NCBI GenBank assembly: GCA_937943605.1
Contig: CALEAW010000022.1
Location: 1-34,396, forward strand
Direction: 5' to 3'
Length of the DNA: 34,396 nucleotides
From: an uncultured Sutterella sp.
GTDB taxonomy: Bacteria > Pseudomonadota > Gammaproteobacteria > Burkholderiales > Burkholderiaceae_F
Shown: positions 8,218-15,763 of the stretch, one piece after another
Layout: each line of letters starts with the position of its first letter
Numbering within the stretch: the stretch's first letter is position 1
Made by a program: the position numbers and the translations under genes
The notes under the pieces: model-generated
What the model saw: the letters and a program-made list of their open reading frames with translations, nothing else
Database searches by the model: none
Told to the model about the DNA's origin: nothing

Positions 8218-9330
8218 ATGTGTGATTCTGCCTCGCTTTTGAGTGCCTCATTCGACACCATTGCTCGCACTTTGTACGACAAAGGTTACGCCTTTGCGCT
8301 CTATCGTCTTCCTCATCAAACCGAACCCGTTTGTGTAATTGATACTGCGGAGCAAGCAACCTGGATTAAATCGCCCTCAGAACTCACAACCCAATCGGGC
8401 TTTGTCTTAGCGCCCTTTTGCTTTCCTTCGCAACCCGCTCGACTCGTGAAGGCTGATCATCTTTTCTTTGACTCTCAAGAGGCACTGACTTTTGTTCACA
8501 CGTTGCCCGCGCGAACTCGTCCTCAATCCAAAGCCATTGCCATTTCTCGCGAAGAAGACGATTTTGACGACTACGCAAAAGCGTTTGAACGTTTCATGGC
8601 AGCCTTAACCGTAGGACGCTTTCAAAAATTGGTACTCTCGCGATCTAGTTGGACGGCTTTACCAAAAGACTTGACGCCAGGCATGCTGTTTCGTCGCGCA
8701 TGTGCCGCACATCCGCACGCTGCCGTCACCTTGACGTGGACAGCAGAAACAGGCCTTTGGCTAGGCGCCACCCCTGAAATTCTAGTGACGCAAACACAAG
8801 CCCAATGCCAAACCATGGCCCTTGCTGGCACGATGCCTTGTGATGCCCCCGCACCGTGGAGCGCTAAAAACCAACATGAACAAGGTTTGGTAGCCAACAT
8901 GATTCTTGATGTGTTAAAGCACCATACTCAATCAATCGTTGAAGAAGGTCCCTACACCGTTACCGCAGGACCCGTCAAACACCTTCGAACCGACTTTGAA
9001 TTCACCCTTCGAGCCGGACACACCTTGGGACACGTGGTTGAAGCTCTGCATCCCACACCTGCTGTGTGTGGCCTTCCCATGCCAGATGCAGCCACCTTTA
9101 TTGAAGGAGCAGAAGGCCGTCATCGTGAACTCTATGCCGGTTTTTTGGGGCCAGTTCAGATCCAAGATTCGACAGCACTCTTTGTGAACTTACGCTGTCT
9201 CACACTCTACCCAGAACAATCATTAGTGCGACTTCATGCGGGCGGCGGTTTGTTGCCTGCCTCTCAACTGCAGTCTGAATGGACTGAAACCAATATCAAG
9301 ATGCAGACCTTGCGTCGTCTTTTTGAGTGA
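8218..9330 (+). CDS. menF: Isochorismate synthase
   Basis: Converts chorismate to isochorismate, the first step of menaquinone synthesis. The 370-aa protein has a divergent N-terminal part (YAFALYRLP, SGFVLAPF) and a C-terminal chorismate-binding domain. Visible motifs are KLVLSRS with the catalytic Lys region, GATPEILV, ALAGTM, HPTPAVCGLP and the end AGGGLLPASQLQSEWTETN. The frame runs upstream into lpxK, but ATG at 8218 (MCDSASLL) has GGAAC at 7-8 nt; a second ATG at 8211 is out of frame. The YRLP and GFVLAPF segments resemble Bacteroidota MenF rather than the proteobacterial form, by my recollection. An entC/dhbC role in siderophore synthesis is less likely, because menD follows within 10 nt. 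Confidence 0.92.
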   Translation: MCDSASLLSASFDTIARTLYDKGYAFALYRLPHQTEPVCVIDTAEQATWIKSPSELTTQSGFVLAPFCFPSQPARLVKADHLFFDSQEALTFVHTLPARTRPQSKAIAISREEDDFDDYAKAFERFMAALTVGRFQKLVLSRSSWTALPKDLTPGMLFRRACAAHPHAAVTLTWTAETGLWLGATPEILVTQTQAQCQTMALAGTMPCDAPAPWSAKNQHEQGLVANMILDVLKHHTQSIVEEGPYTVTAGPVKHLRTDFEFTLRAGHTLGHVVEALHPTPAVCGLPMPDAATFIEGAEGRHRELYAGFLGPVQIQDSTALFVNLRCLTLYPEQSLVRLHAGGGLLPASQLQSEWTETNIKMQTLRRLFE

Positions 9331-9340
9331 GGCCTTTTCT

Positions 9341-11026
9341 ATGTTTAGCGATAAAAAACAAGTGTTAATTCTGGCTTCGCTTCTCGAAGCCCATGGTATT
9401 CGGCATGTGGTGTTGTGTCCCGGCAGTCGTAACATTGCTTTGGTGCATACGCTCTCAGCCATGCCTAGCCTCACCTGTCACGCCGTGACTGACGAACGTA
9501 GTGCCGCTTTCTTTGCATTAGGTCTCGCCTTACAAAGTCAGACGCCGGCCGCCGTGTGCTGTACGTCAGGCACTGCCCTCCTCAACTTTCACCCAGCCGT
9601 TGCTGAAGCGTTTTATCAAGAAGTACCGCTTTTGGTGCTCTCAGCAGACCGACCAGCCCGTTGGATTGGACAGATGGACGGACAAACTTTGCCGCAACCC
9701 AACGTCTTTCAAAATCTCGTCAAAGCTAGTGTCAATTTGCCAGAAGTCGCTAATGCGTCTGACGAAGCCTATTGCACACGCTTAGTCAATGAGGCCCTAC
9801 TCGCACTCACCCACCATACACCTGGCCCCGTTCATATCAACGTACCGATTACTGAACCCTTTTTTGACACCCCGATTGACACGCTCCCTGTCGTCTCAAA
9901 AGTGGAACGCCTTTGGGGAACAGCATTAGAAAAAGCGTTACCTCATCTTGCCCAAAGTTTCGAAGAGGCGTCTCGACGCTTAGCTGTCGTTGGGCAAATG
10001 CCGTTTACTATCGATTGTCAGGATTTAGCCAATACCACACTCAGCCATAGCGTCTGTTGGGTTGGCGAACATTTAGCTAACCACCAAGCACCCGCCCCCC
10101 TTGTAGGTACGTTCGACCGTGTATTAGCTGCACTCTCAGACAACCAACGAGCAAAGCTTGCCCCCGACTTTTTGATCACTTTTGGCGGGCATATTGTTTC
10201 GAAAGCGCTTAAACAAACACTACGTCAACATCCGCCTAAAGTGCATTGGCATATTGATCCACAAGGTCGTGTGATCGATCTTTTTGGTGCGCTCACGCAC
10301 GTGATCGAAATGGAACCTGCGCGCTTTTTCTCGGCACTCATGCCCTACTTAACGGATTCGCTCTCAAACGCTTATCCACGTCAATGGGCAACGCTCAAAG
10401 AAGCTCTGCCACCCCTTCAGTACGCGTGGAGTTCGATTGGCGCTACAGGTAAAGTCCTTCAAGCCTTACCAACTGACGCCGTGCTTCATCTCGCTAACAG
10501 CTCAGTGATTCGCTACGCACAACCCTTTTCAATTCCAAAACGCGTGACAGTGTATGCCAACCGTGGAACGAGCGGGATCGAAGGGTCGCTTTCAACCGCC
10601 GTAGGTTTTGCCGCCGCCGACCGTCGACTCAACGTCATGATGATTGGTGACCTGAGTTTCTTTTATGACATGAATGCTCTCTTGAACGTCGCCAAGATGG
10701 GGATCCCCCATTTGCGCATCGTGTTGCTCAACAATGCCTGCGGTGAAATTTTTCATGCGCTACCCGGCCTCTCCTTAGACGAAAAGGGGCGACGTTATAT
10801 CGCAGCCGAGCATCAAACCACGGCAAAAGCTTGGGCAGAAGATCAAGGGTTTGATTACGAAGCCATTCATTCTTACGACGAACTCAACGCAACGCTCCCC
10901 ACATTTATGACTCTTCAAAGCCAGAAACCTCAACTCATTGAAATCTTTACCGATCCAGTGATCGACATTCGTGAACTTCGCGCCATGAAGCGAGCTGATG
11001 AAGCAGCTTTAATGAATCGCCTTTAA
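9341..11026 (+). CDS. menD: SEPHCHC synthase (menaquinone biosynthesis)
   Basis: Thiamine-diphosphate enzyme joining isochorismate and 2-oxoglutarate to form SEPHCHC. It has 561 aa, normal for the family. N-terminal motifs are VVLCPGSRN, VTDERSAAFFALG (with the catalytic Glu), CCTSGTALLN and LSADRPARWIGQMDGQTLPQ. The C-terminal ThDP site is GDLSFFYDMNALLN followed by LNNACGEIFHALPG. The latter replaces the more usual NNxGG with NNACG. The combination WIGQMDGQTLPQP and LSFFYDMNAL is what I associate with Bacteroidota MenD. ATG at 9341 lies 10 nt after menF with GTGAGG as ribosome site; the longer frame overlaps menF and is not used. Confidence 0.95.
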   Translation: MFSDKKQVLILASLLEAHGIRHVVLCPGSRNIALVHTLSAMPSLTCHAVTDERSAAFFALGLALQSQTPAAVCCTSGTALLNFHPAVAEAFYQEVPLLVLSADRPARWIGQMDGQTLPQPNVFQNLVKASVNLPEVANASDEAYCTRLVNEALLALTHHTPGPVHINVPITEPFFDTPIDTLPVVSKVERLWGTALEKALPHLAQSFEEASRRLAVVGQMPFTIDCQDLANTTLSHSVCWVGEHLANHQAPAPLVGTFDRVLAALSDNQRAKLAPDFLITFGGHIVSKALKQTLRQHPPKVHWHIDPQGRVIDLFGALTHVIEMEPARFFSALMPYLTDSLSNAYPRQWATLKEALPPLQYAWSSIGATGKVLQALPTDAVLHLANSSVIRYAQPFSIPKRVTVYANRGTSGIEGSLSTAVGFAAADRRLNVMMIGDLSFFYDMNALLNVAKMGIPHLRIVLLNNACGEIFHALPGLSLDEKGRRYIAAEHQTTAKAWAEDQGFDYEAIHSYDELNATLPTFMTLQSQKPQLIEIFTDPVIDIRELRAMKRADEAALMNRL

Positions 11027-11040
11027 CCTTCGGAGCCGCT

Positions 11041-12102
11041 ATGCTCAACGCTCGTCTTATTGAAAAAACTTTGACATTTAAAGCACCCGCAGGTACCTCC
11101 CGAGGCACCTATCTCACGCGACAGGTTTACTATGTTGTCCTTGAAGATCCGTCAACAGGACACATTGGGATTGGCGAATGCGCGCCCTTACCTAAACTGA
11201 GTTGCGATGACGTACCTGACTATACGGAGCGCCTCAAGGCCTTTTTAAATGAGACAGCCACAACAGGCATGATGCCCTCGACGGAAATCAATCGGTTCCC
11301 GTCGATGCGTTTCGGATTAGAAACAGCACTAACCCACTTACGCGTCGGGCATCTTCGCTTTTGGGATACTCCGTTTTCAAGAGGTCGCGCGAGCATTCCG
11401 ATCAACGGCCTTATTTGGATGGGCACTCACGACGAAATGCATGCCCGCATCGAAGAAAAGATGGCACTAGGCTTTCGTTGCTTAAAACTCAAAATTGGTG
11501 CCATTGATTTTGAGGACGAGCTGTCGTTACTCGAAGGCATTCGTCGTCATTTTCCATCGCATCGTCTTGAATTGCGTGTTGACGCCAATGGCGCCTTTAC
11601 GCCTGATGAGGCATTAGAAAAACTCAAAGCCCTGGCTCGCTTCGACTTACATTCTATTGAGCAACCAATTCGTGCTGGCCAATGGGAGGCTATGCGTCGA
11701 CTTTGCGATACGTCGCCTATCCCTATTGCCCTTGACGAAGAACTCATCGGGCTTAACCACATCACCGACATGAGCAAGATGCTCGACACCGTCAAACCCG
11801 CCTATATTATTTTGAAGCCTTCGCTTCATGGCAGTTTCTCAGGGTGTTGCACATGGATGCAGCTCGCCGCTACGCGCGGGATTGGCACATGGGCAACCTC
11901 GGCGCTTGAATCCAACGTAGGGCTTAACGCCATTGCACAATGGGCTGCCGCAGTGATGCCGATTGGTATCGTGCAAGGGTTAGGGACTGGGCAGCTTTTT
12001 ATGGATAACGTCACTTCGCCGCTTTATTTAGAAGGTGATCAACTCTACTTTGACCCTTTAGAAGAACCTGAAAAACCGTTTGAAGTTCTATACAACAATT
12101 GA
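11041..12102 (+). CDS. menC: o-Succinylbenzoate synthase
   Basis: Enolase-superfamily dehydratase making o-succinylbenzoate from SHCHC. The 353-aa protein has an N-terminal cap with PAGTSRGTYLTRQ and GIGECAPLPKLSCDDVPDY, then the barrel. The active-site set is complete: KxK in LKLKIG, Asp in RVDANGAF, Glu in SIEQPI, Asp in LDEELIG and Lys in IILKPSL. The cap sequence resembles Bacteroidota MenC more than the E. coli type. It starts 14 nt after menD with CGGAG as ribosome site. menB, menE and menA are not in the window, so the pathway must be completed elsewhere if it works. The 12103-12186 spacer has a GAACGAA / TTCGTTC inverted repeat and a weak promoter-like pair. Confidence 0.95.
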   Translation: MLNARLIEKTLTFKAPAGTSRGTYLTRQVYYVVLEDPSTGHIGIGECAPLPKLSCDDVPDYTERLKAFLNETATTGMMPSTEINRFPSMRFGLETALTHLRVGHLRFWDTPFSRGRASIPINGLIWMGTHDEMHARIEEKMALGFRCLKLKIGAIDFEDELSLLEGIRRHFPSHRLELRVDANGAFTPDEALEKLKALARFDLHSIEQPIRAGQWEAMRRLCDTSPIPIALDEELIGLNHITDMSKMLDTVKPAYIILKPSLHGSFSGCCTWMQLAATRGIGTWATSALESNVGLNAIAQWAAAVMPIGIVQGLGTGQLFMDNVTSPLYLEGDQLYFDPLEEPEKPFEVLYNN

Positions 12103-12186
12103 GAACGAAAAGATCGATTCACAGCAATCAATCGTAGAACGGTAGAATAAGAGTTTCTCTTCGTTCTGACAGGGACTTCTATCACA

Positions 12187-12405
12187 ATGTCCACCAAACT
12201 TAACGACATAATCGTCTGCCCCATTTGCAAGGGTTCTTTACTCAAGGGCGACGGTGAACGTGCCGAACTCATTTGCCATCGTTGCAAATTAGCTTATGAA
12301 ATTCGTCACGACATTCCCGTCATGCTTCGCAATGCTGCCCGCGAACTCACGGACCACGAAGCACAACACTACAGCGATCGCGCTAGCAAACTCGATCCCA
12401 AGTGA
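12187..12405 (+). CDS. ycaR: Trm112/YcaR family zinc-binding protein
   Basis: A 72-aa UPF0434-type protein. Two Cys pairs, CPIC (11-14) and CHRC (30-33), form a probable zinc knuckle. The family core LAYEIRHDIPVML follows. Bacterial members are small partners of unknown role; the eukaryotic and archaeal Trm112 relatives activate methyltransferases. It lies 7 nt before kdsB, as in many proteobacteria, and is probably cotranscribed with it. The ribosome site is weak (AGGG, 12 nt upstream). Confidence 0.9.
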   Translation: MSTKLNDIIVCPICKGSLLKGDGERAELICHRCKLAYEIRHDIPVMLRNAARELTDHEAQHYSDRASKLDPK

Positions 12406-12412
12406 GGCTTTC

Positions 12413-13180
12413 ATGTCCTTTACTGTAATCATTCCTGCACGACTCAAGTCTTCGCGTCTGCCCAATAAACCTTTAGCAGACATCGGAGGCAAACCTATGA
12501 TTGTCCGCGTCGCTGAACGTGCCCTTCAATGTGGTGCGCATCGCGTCGTGGTTGCGGTTGATGATGCGACAGTCGCTCAAGTTTGTGAAGCTGAAGGGCT
12601 GACCGTCATCATGACGGATCCTCATCATCCGACTGGGACCGATCGCTTGGCTGAAGCAGTTGAAAAAATTGGCCTCACCGATGATGAAATCGTAGTGAAT
12701 TTGCAGGGAGATGAACCCTTAATGCCGCTGAACGTCATTCGTGACGTCGCAGACTTATTGGCCTCTCGTCCAGATTGCGCCATGGCTACCGCGGCACACA
12801 CGATTCACGACGTAGAAAGCTTTTTTAATCCCAATGTCGTGAAAGTCGTTTTAGACGATCGAGGGACGGCACTCACCTTCTCTCGCGCGCCGATTCCATG
12901 GCCGCGAGACCATTTTCGTGAAACCCGTGAAACGTTGCCAGAAGGTTTTGCCCCCTTACATCACTTAGGGCTCTACGCCTATCGAGCCGGTTTTCTTCGT
13001 CGCTTCCCAACCTTGGCTCAAGCACCTCTTGAAAAGCTCGAAAGCCTTGAACAGTTGCGAGCCCTCTACTATGGTGAACGCATTGCGGTCATGGTACTCG
13101 ACGAAGCATTACCCGCAGGCGTTGATACAGCCGAAGATCTTGAACGTGTCCGTCAGGCCTATGCCCAAGGCGGCATTTAA
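12413..13180 (+). CDS. kdsB: CMP-Kdo synthetase
   Basis: 3-deoxy-manno-octulosonate cytidylyltransferase: activates Kdo with CTP for attachment to lipid A. The 255-aa protein has the normal length. Motifs are IIPARLKSSRLPNKPL at the start, HPTGTDRLAEA, VNLQGDEPLMP, FSRAPIPWPRD, HHLGLYAYR and LEKLESLEQLRAL. ATG at 12413 has GTGAGG upstream, overlapping the ycaR stop region. The longer open frame runs inside ycaR and is ignored. Together with lpxK upstream it serves LPS core synthesis. Confidence 0.96.
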   Translation: MSFTVIIPARLKSSRLPNKPLADIGGKPMIVRVAERALQCGAHRVVVAVDDATVAQVCEAEGLTVIMTDPHHPTGTDRLAEAVEKIGLTDDEIVVNLQGDEPLMPLNVIRDVADLLASRPDCAMATAAHTIHDVESFFNPNVVKVVLDDRGTALTFSRAPIPWPRDHFRETRETLPEGFAPLHHLGLYAYRAGFLRRFPTLAQAPLEKLESLEQLRALYYGERIAVMVLDEALPAGVDTAEDLERVRQAYAQGGI

Positions 13181-13190
13181 TATTAGCGCT

Positions 13191-13218
13191 TTGTTTTCGA
13201 CACGATTCGGGCTAAAAT
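13191..13218 (+). promoter_or_regulatory. Probable sigma-70 promoter of adk
   Basis: TTGTTT (13191-13196) and TAAAAT (13213-13218) are separated by 16 nt, just after the kdsB stop. It would give a leader of about 110 nt before the adk start, containing the stem-loop at 13253-13295. Confidence 0.5.
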
Positions 13219-13252
13219 TTCTTTATTACCCGTCGTTCTCCTGACATTTGTC

Positions 13253-13295
13253 ACGTGGATTGTCACCCGTTCCCCCGAACCCCAACAATCCACGT
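13253..13295 (+). other. Stem-loop in the adk leader
   Basis: A perfect 11-bp stem (ACGTGGATTGT / ACAATCCACGT) encloses a C-rich 21-base loop, which itself contains a 4-bp GTTC/GAAC hairpin. No T-run follows, so it is not a terminator. It ends about 30 nt before the adk ribosome site and may affect mRNA stability or be a control element. Confidence 0.5.
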
Positions 13296-13338
13296 CGAGT
13301 ACGACGTCATTCATTCTTATAATCGAAGGAGCATTCCC

Positions 13339-13992
13339 ATGCGTCTGATTCTGATTGGGCCTCCTGGTGCCGGTAAGGGTACCCAGGCCAAGTTCATCTG
13401 CGAAAAGTTCGGCATTCCCCAGATTTCCACGGGTGACATGTTGCGCGCTGCCGTTAAGGCTGGTACGCCGCTCGGTTTGGCCGCCAAAGCTGTGATGGAC
13501 AAGGGTCAGCTCGTCTCTGACGACATCATTATCGGTCTCGTGAAGGATCGTCTTGCTCAGCCTGATGCTGTCAACGGCGCTCTCTTTGACGGTTTCCCTC
13601 GTACGATTCCTCAGGCTGAAGCCCTGAAGGATGCAGGTATCCCGATCGACTTCGTGCTCGAAATCCAGGTACCTGACGCTGAAATCGTTGAACGTATGTC
13701 TGGTCGTCGTGTTGATCCGATCTCTGGTCGCACGTACCACATCAAGTACAACCCGCCAAAGGTTGAAGGTAAGGACGACGTCACGGGCGATCCGCTCATC
13801 CAGCGTGACGACGACCGTGAAGAAGTGGTTCGCAACCGCCTCGAGGTTTACCACAACCAGACGGAAGCTTTGGTGGGCTTCTATCGTGGTCTCGCCGAAT
13901 CTGGCGACACGACCGCACCGCAGTACCGTGCCATCTCTGGTCTCGGTGCCATCGATGCCATTACCGCTCGCGTCTTTGAAGCTTTGAAGTAA
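13339..13992 (+). CDS. adk: Adenylate kinase
   Basis: Interconverts ATP + AMP and 2 ADP. The 217-aa protein is a long-type enzyme. P-loop GPPGAGKGTQ (7-16), STGDMLRAAV, FDGFPRT, and a LID from about residue 123 (GRRVDPISGRTYH to GDPLIQRDDD) without the four-Cys zinc site. ATG at 13339 has a strong AAGGAG 7-8 nt upstream; the longer frame starts in the leader. Its codon use looks more biased (GGT, CGT, CTC, AAG) than its neighbours, consistent with high expression. It has its own likely promoter and terminator. Confidence 0.98.
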   Translation: MRLILIGPPGAGKGTQAKFICEKFGIPQISTGDMLRAAVKAGTPLGLAAKAVMDKGQLVSDDIIIGLVKDRLAQPDAVNGALFDGFPRTIPQAEALKDAGIPIDFVLEIQVPDAEIVERMSGRRVDPISGRTYHIKYNPPKVEGKDDVTGDPLIQRDDDREEVVRNRLEVYHNQTEALVGFYRGLAESGDTTAPQYRAISGLGAIDAITARVFEALK

Positions 13993-14016
13993 TTCTTTAA
14001 AGTTCACTGAACCATG

Positions 14017-14050
14017 AACCCGGAGTTTTTCGAAACTTCGGGTTTTCTTT
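14017..14050 (+). terminator. Terminator of adk
   Basis: A 12-bp stem (AACCCGGAGTTT / AAACTTCGGGTT, one G-U pair) with a TTCG-type tetraloop, followed by a T-rich tract, 25 nt after the adk stop. Confidence 0.9.
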
Positions 14051-14075
14051 TGACAAAAATCAAACTTTTGTCGAA

Positions 14076-14118
14076 TTTTGCCCTTTTTTCTTCTATTTTA
14101 TATTGAGAATCATTCTCA
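14076..14118 (+). promoter_or_regulatory. Candidate promoter overlapped by a Fur-box-like palindrome
   Basis: TGAGAATCATTCTCA (14104-14118) is a 7-1-7 inverted repeat. It differs from the classical Fur core TGATAATnATTATCA at one symmetrical position pair. It overlaps the expected start site of a promoter with -10 TATATT (14099-14104) and a poor -35 TTTTGC (14076-14081, 17-nt spacing). A further TTGACA at 14050-14055 has no good -10. The position fits repression by Fur with iron. Fur itself is not in the window. Confidence 0.6.
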
Positions 14119-14284
14119 TTTATGGCAATATACATTCAACGACAACGCAACGCAGTCTTCCACCAGGGTTACGGGGGTCACCCGGAAGCTGTGCTCTCAA
14201 AAAGGTCTCTCCTACTTTTTGAGTTGCGTGATTGGGGGTCTGAAAAGGTGGATGCATCGTGCAGGTGCATCCACCTTTGTTTTA
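14111..14284 (+). ncRNA. Candidate Fur-regulated small RNA or 5' leader
   Basis: About 170 nt between the Fur-like promoter and a strong terminator, with no credible gene. Visible structure: a hairpin CTTCC...GGAAG (14157-14188, with inner GGGT/ACCC); a perfect 9-bp hairpin CTCAAAAAG / CTTTTTGAG (14196-14223) with a CU-rich loop GTCTCTCCTA; a possible closing pair ACGCAAC (14145-14151) / GTTGCGT (14223-14229); then the terminator. The CU-rich loop is anti-Shine-Dalgarno-like. It could be a trans-acting small RNA of the RyhB functional type, or a leader of the FAD oxidase gene that starts 44 nt later. No known family is recognised. The 5' end is approximate. Confidence 0.55.
14244..14284 (+). 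terminator. Terminator of the candidate small RNA
   Basis: A perfect 13-bp stem (AAAGGTGGATGCA / TGCATCCACCTTT) with a 9-base loop is followed by TTTGTTTTA. This is a textbook Rho-independent terminator. It lies before the FAD oxidase gene and after the adk terminator, so it must end a transcript that starts in between, or act as an attenuator. Confidence 0.9.
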
Positions 14285-14327
14285 TCGGTATGATGAATAG
14301 AACGTCCATCATCGTGGGAGACCTAGA

Positions 14328-15755
14328 TTGTTCACTGGTTCCGTTCAAAAAGCGCTTAATACCCTTGAAACTCAGCTTGGAAGAGCTGCCGTGATCACTG
14401 ATCCGGTCGAAGTTGCCGCCGCGGCTCTTGATGGTCGAGGGCGTCGTCAAGGGCGAGCCATTGCGATCGTGCGACCTGGTTCCACCGATGAAGTGGCGAC
14501 AGTCCTCAAGGTTGCGACTCAACATCAACTCATCGTGATCACCCAAGGGGGCAACACCAGTAACGTTGGGGGTGCAACCCCTGAACCCAATGCCCCAGAC
14601 GAAGAAGCTGAACGTACGCTGATTCTGCAGCTAAGCCGTATGCACCGCATTCTTGAGGTAGATCCCATTAATAACACCATGCGCGTTGAAGCAGGTGTCA
14701 TTTTGCAAGATGCACAAGAAGCTGCGGCCAAGGTAGGCCGCCTTCTTGCCCTCTCGCTCGCCGCTGAAGGGTCTTGCCAAATCGGCGGTGTCATTGCTAC
14801 GAATGCGGGCGGTGTACACGTATTACGCTATGGGATGGCACGCCGCCAAGTCCTAGGTCTCAAAGTTGTCACCGCAACAGGGGAGGTTTTAGACCTCATG
14901 CGTGGTTTACGTAAGGACAATGCAGGGTACAGCCTCAAAGACCTCTTCGTGGGGTCTGAGGGCACATTGGGCATTATCACAGAAGCTATTTTGACCATTG
15001 AACCCATGCCGCGCTCTATAGTCTCTGCCTGGGTGACACCAGCATCGCTTGACCATATTGAGCCCCTTTTTGAAGCCTTAGAAACTGCTTGTGGCCCTGG
15101 GCTCACCGCCTTTGAACTCATCGGCCGCTCTCCTTTAGCGTCACTCGAAGCGGTCACAGGGCTTACGCCCCCTATTGACGTTGCCGATTGGCAAGTGCTC
15201 TTAGACCTTTCTGATTGGCAACTCGACACCGCTGAGGCCGCTCAACGTCTCGAAGAAATTCTCACCCCGCTTTTAGAGCAAGGCATCATCACCAACGGTG
15301 CGGTGACTTATGACGAATCGGACCGTGAAGCGTTCTGGCAATGCCGCGAAACGATTCCTTCAGCCGTCAAGCGCCAAGGGGGTAACGTCAAACATGACAT
15401 CAGCGTCCCTCGCTCACAACTGACCACGTTTATTAAAAACACTATCGAAGCATTGCAAAACACATTCCCAGGCGTTGAACCGAGTATCTTTGGCCACTTT
15501 GGGGACGGTAACCTTCACTTTAATGTGGGGCCTGGCGCTGTAGCCTTTCCTCACGAAGAAGCGATTCACCGCATGGTGCATGACCGCGTGCTTGCCGTTG
15601 GCGGTTCAATTGCCGCTGAGCACGGGGTGGGTAGTCTTAAAACTGACGAACTTGCTCGCACGAAGTCGTCCGAAGAGCTCGCAGCTTTTCGAGCCCTAAA
15701 ACTCGCCTTTGACCCAGACAATCGTCTGAACCCAGGTCGCATGATTCGTTTGTGA
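14328..15755 (+). CDS. FAD-linked oxidase, GlcD / D-lactate dehydrogenase type
   Basis: A 475-aa flavoprotein of the VAO/PCMH fold that oxidises a D-2-hydroxy acid such as D-lactate, glycolate or 2-hydroxyglutarate; the substrate cannot be told from sequence alone. The FAD domain has IVRPGSTDEVA, VITQGGNTSNVGGA, EAGVILQ and IGGVIATNAGG. The C-terminal domain has HFGDGNLHFN and the family end AAEHGVGSLKTDE...FDPDNRLNPGRM. The start is TTG at 14328 with GGGAGA 6 nt upstream; no ATG fits. The ribosome site region GGGAGACCT (14316-14324) is complementary over 9 nt to the loop region at 14203-14211. It likely acts at the membrane, passing electrons to quinone. The next gene starts 8 nt after its stop. 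Confidence 0.88.
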   Translation: MFTGSVQKALNTLETQLGRAAVITDPVEVAAAALDGRGRRQGRAIAIVRPGSTDEVATVLKVATQHQLIVITQGGNTSNVGGATPEPNAPDEEAERTLILQLSRMHRILEVDPINNTMRVEAGVILQDAQEAAAKVGRLLALSLAAEGSCQIGGVIATNAGGVHVLRYGMARRQVLGLKVVTATGEVLDLMRGLRKDNAGYSLKDLFVGSEGTLGIITEAILTIEPMPRSIVSAWVTPASLDHIEPLFEALETACGPGLTAFELIGRSPLASLEAVTGLTPPIDVADWQVLLDLSDWQLDTAEAAQRLEEILTPLLEQGIITNGAVTYDESDREAFWQCRETIPSAVKRQGGNVKHDISVPRSQLTTFIKNTIEALQNTFPGVEPSIFGHFGDGNLHFNVGPGAVAFPHEEAIHRMVHDRVLAVGGSIAAEHGVGSLKTDELARTKSSEELAAFRALKLAFDPDNRLNPGRMIRL

Positions 15756-15763
15756 GGTTGACC

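Noticed and set aside
10374..10382. TTATCCACG DnaA-box-like site in menD
   Set aside because: A single one-mismatch site inside a gene is expected by chance and is not part of the cluster.
14157..14190. Possible SRP (4.5S) RNA or tRNA-like element, suggested by CCACCAGG and CCCGGAAG
   Set aside because: The GGAA tetraloop helix of SRP RNA (GGUCCGGAAGGAAGCAGC) and the tRNA T arm are both missing; only short words match.
14122..14394. 90-codon frame beginning just after the Fur box
   Set aside because: It crosses the strong terminator and runs into the next gene in another frame. It has no good ribosome site.
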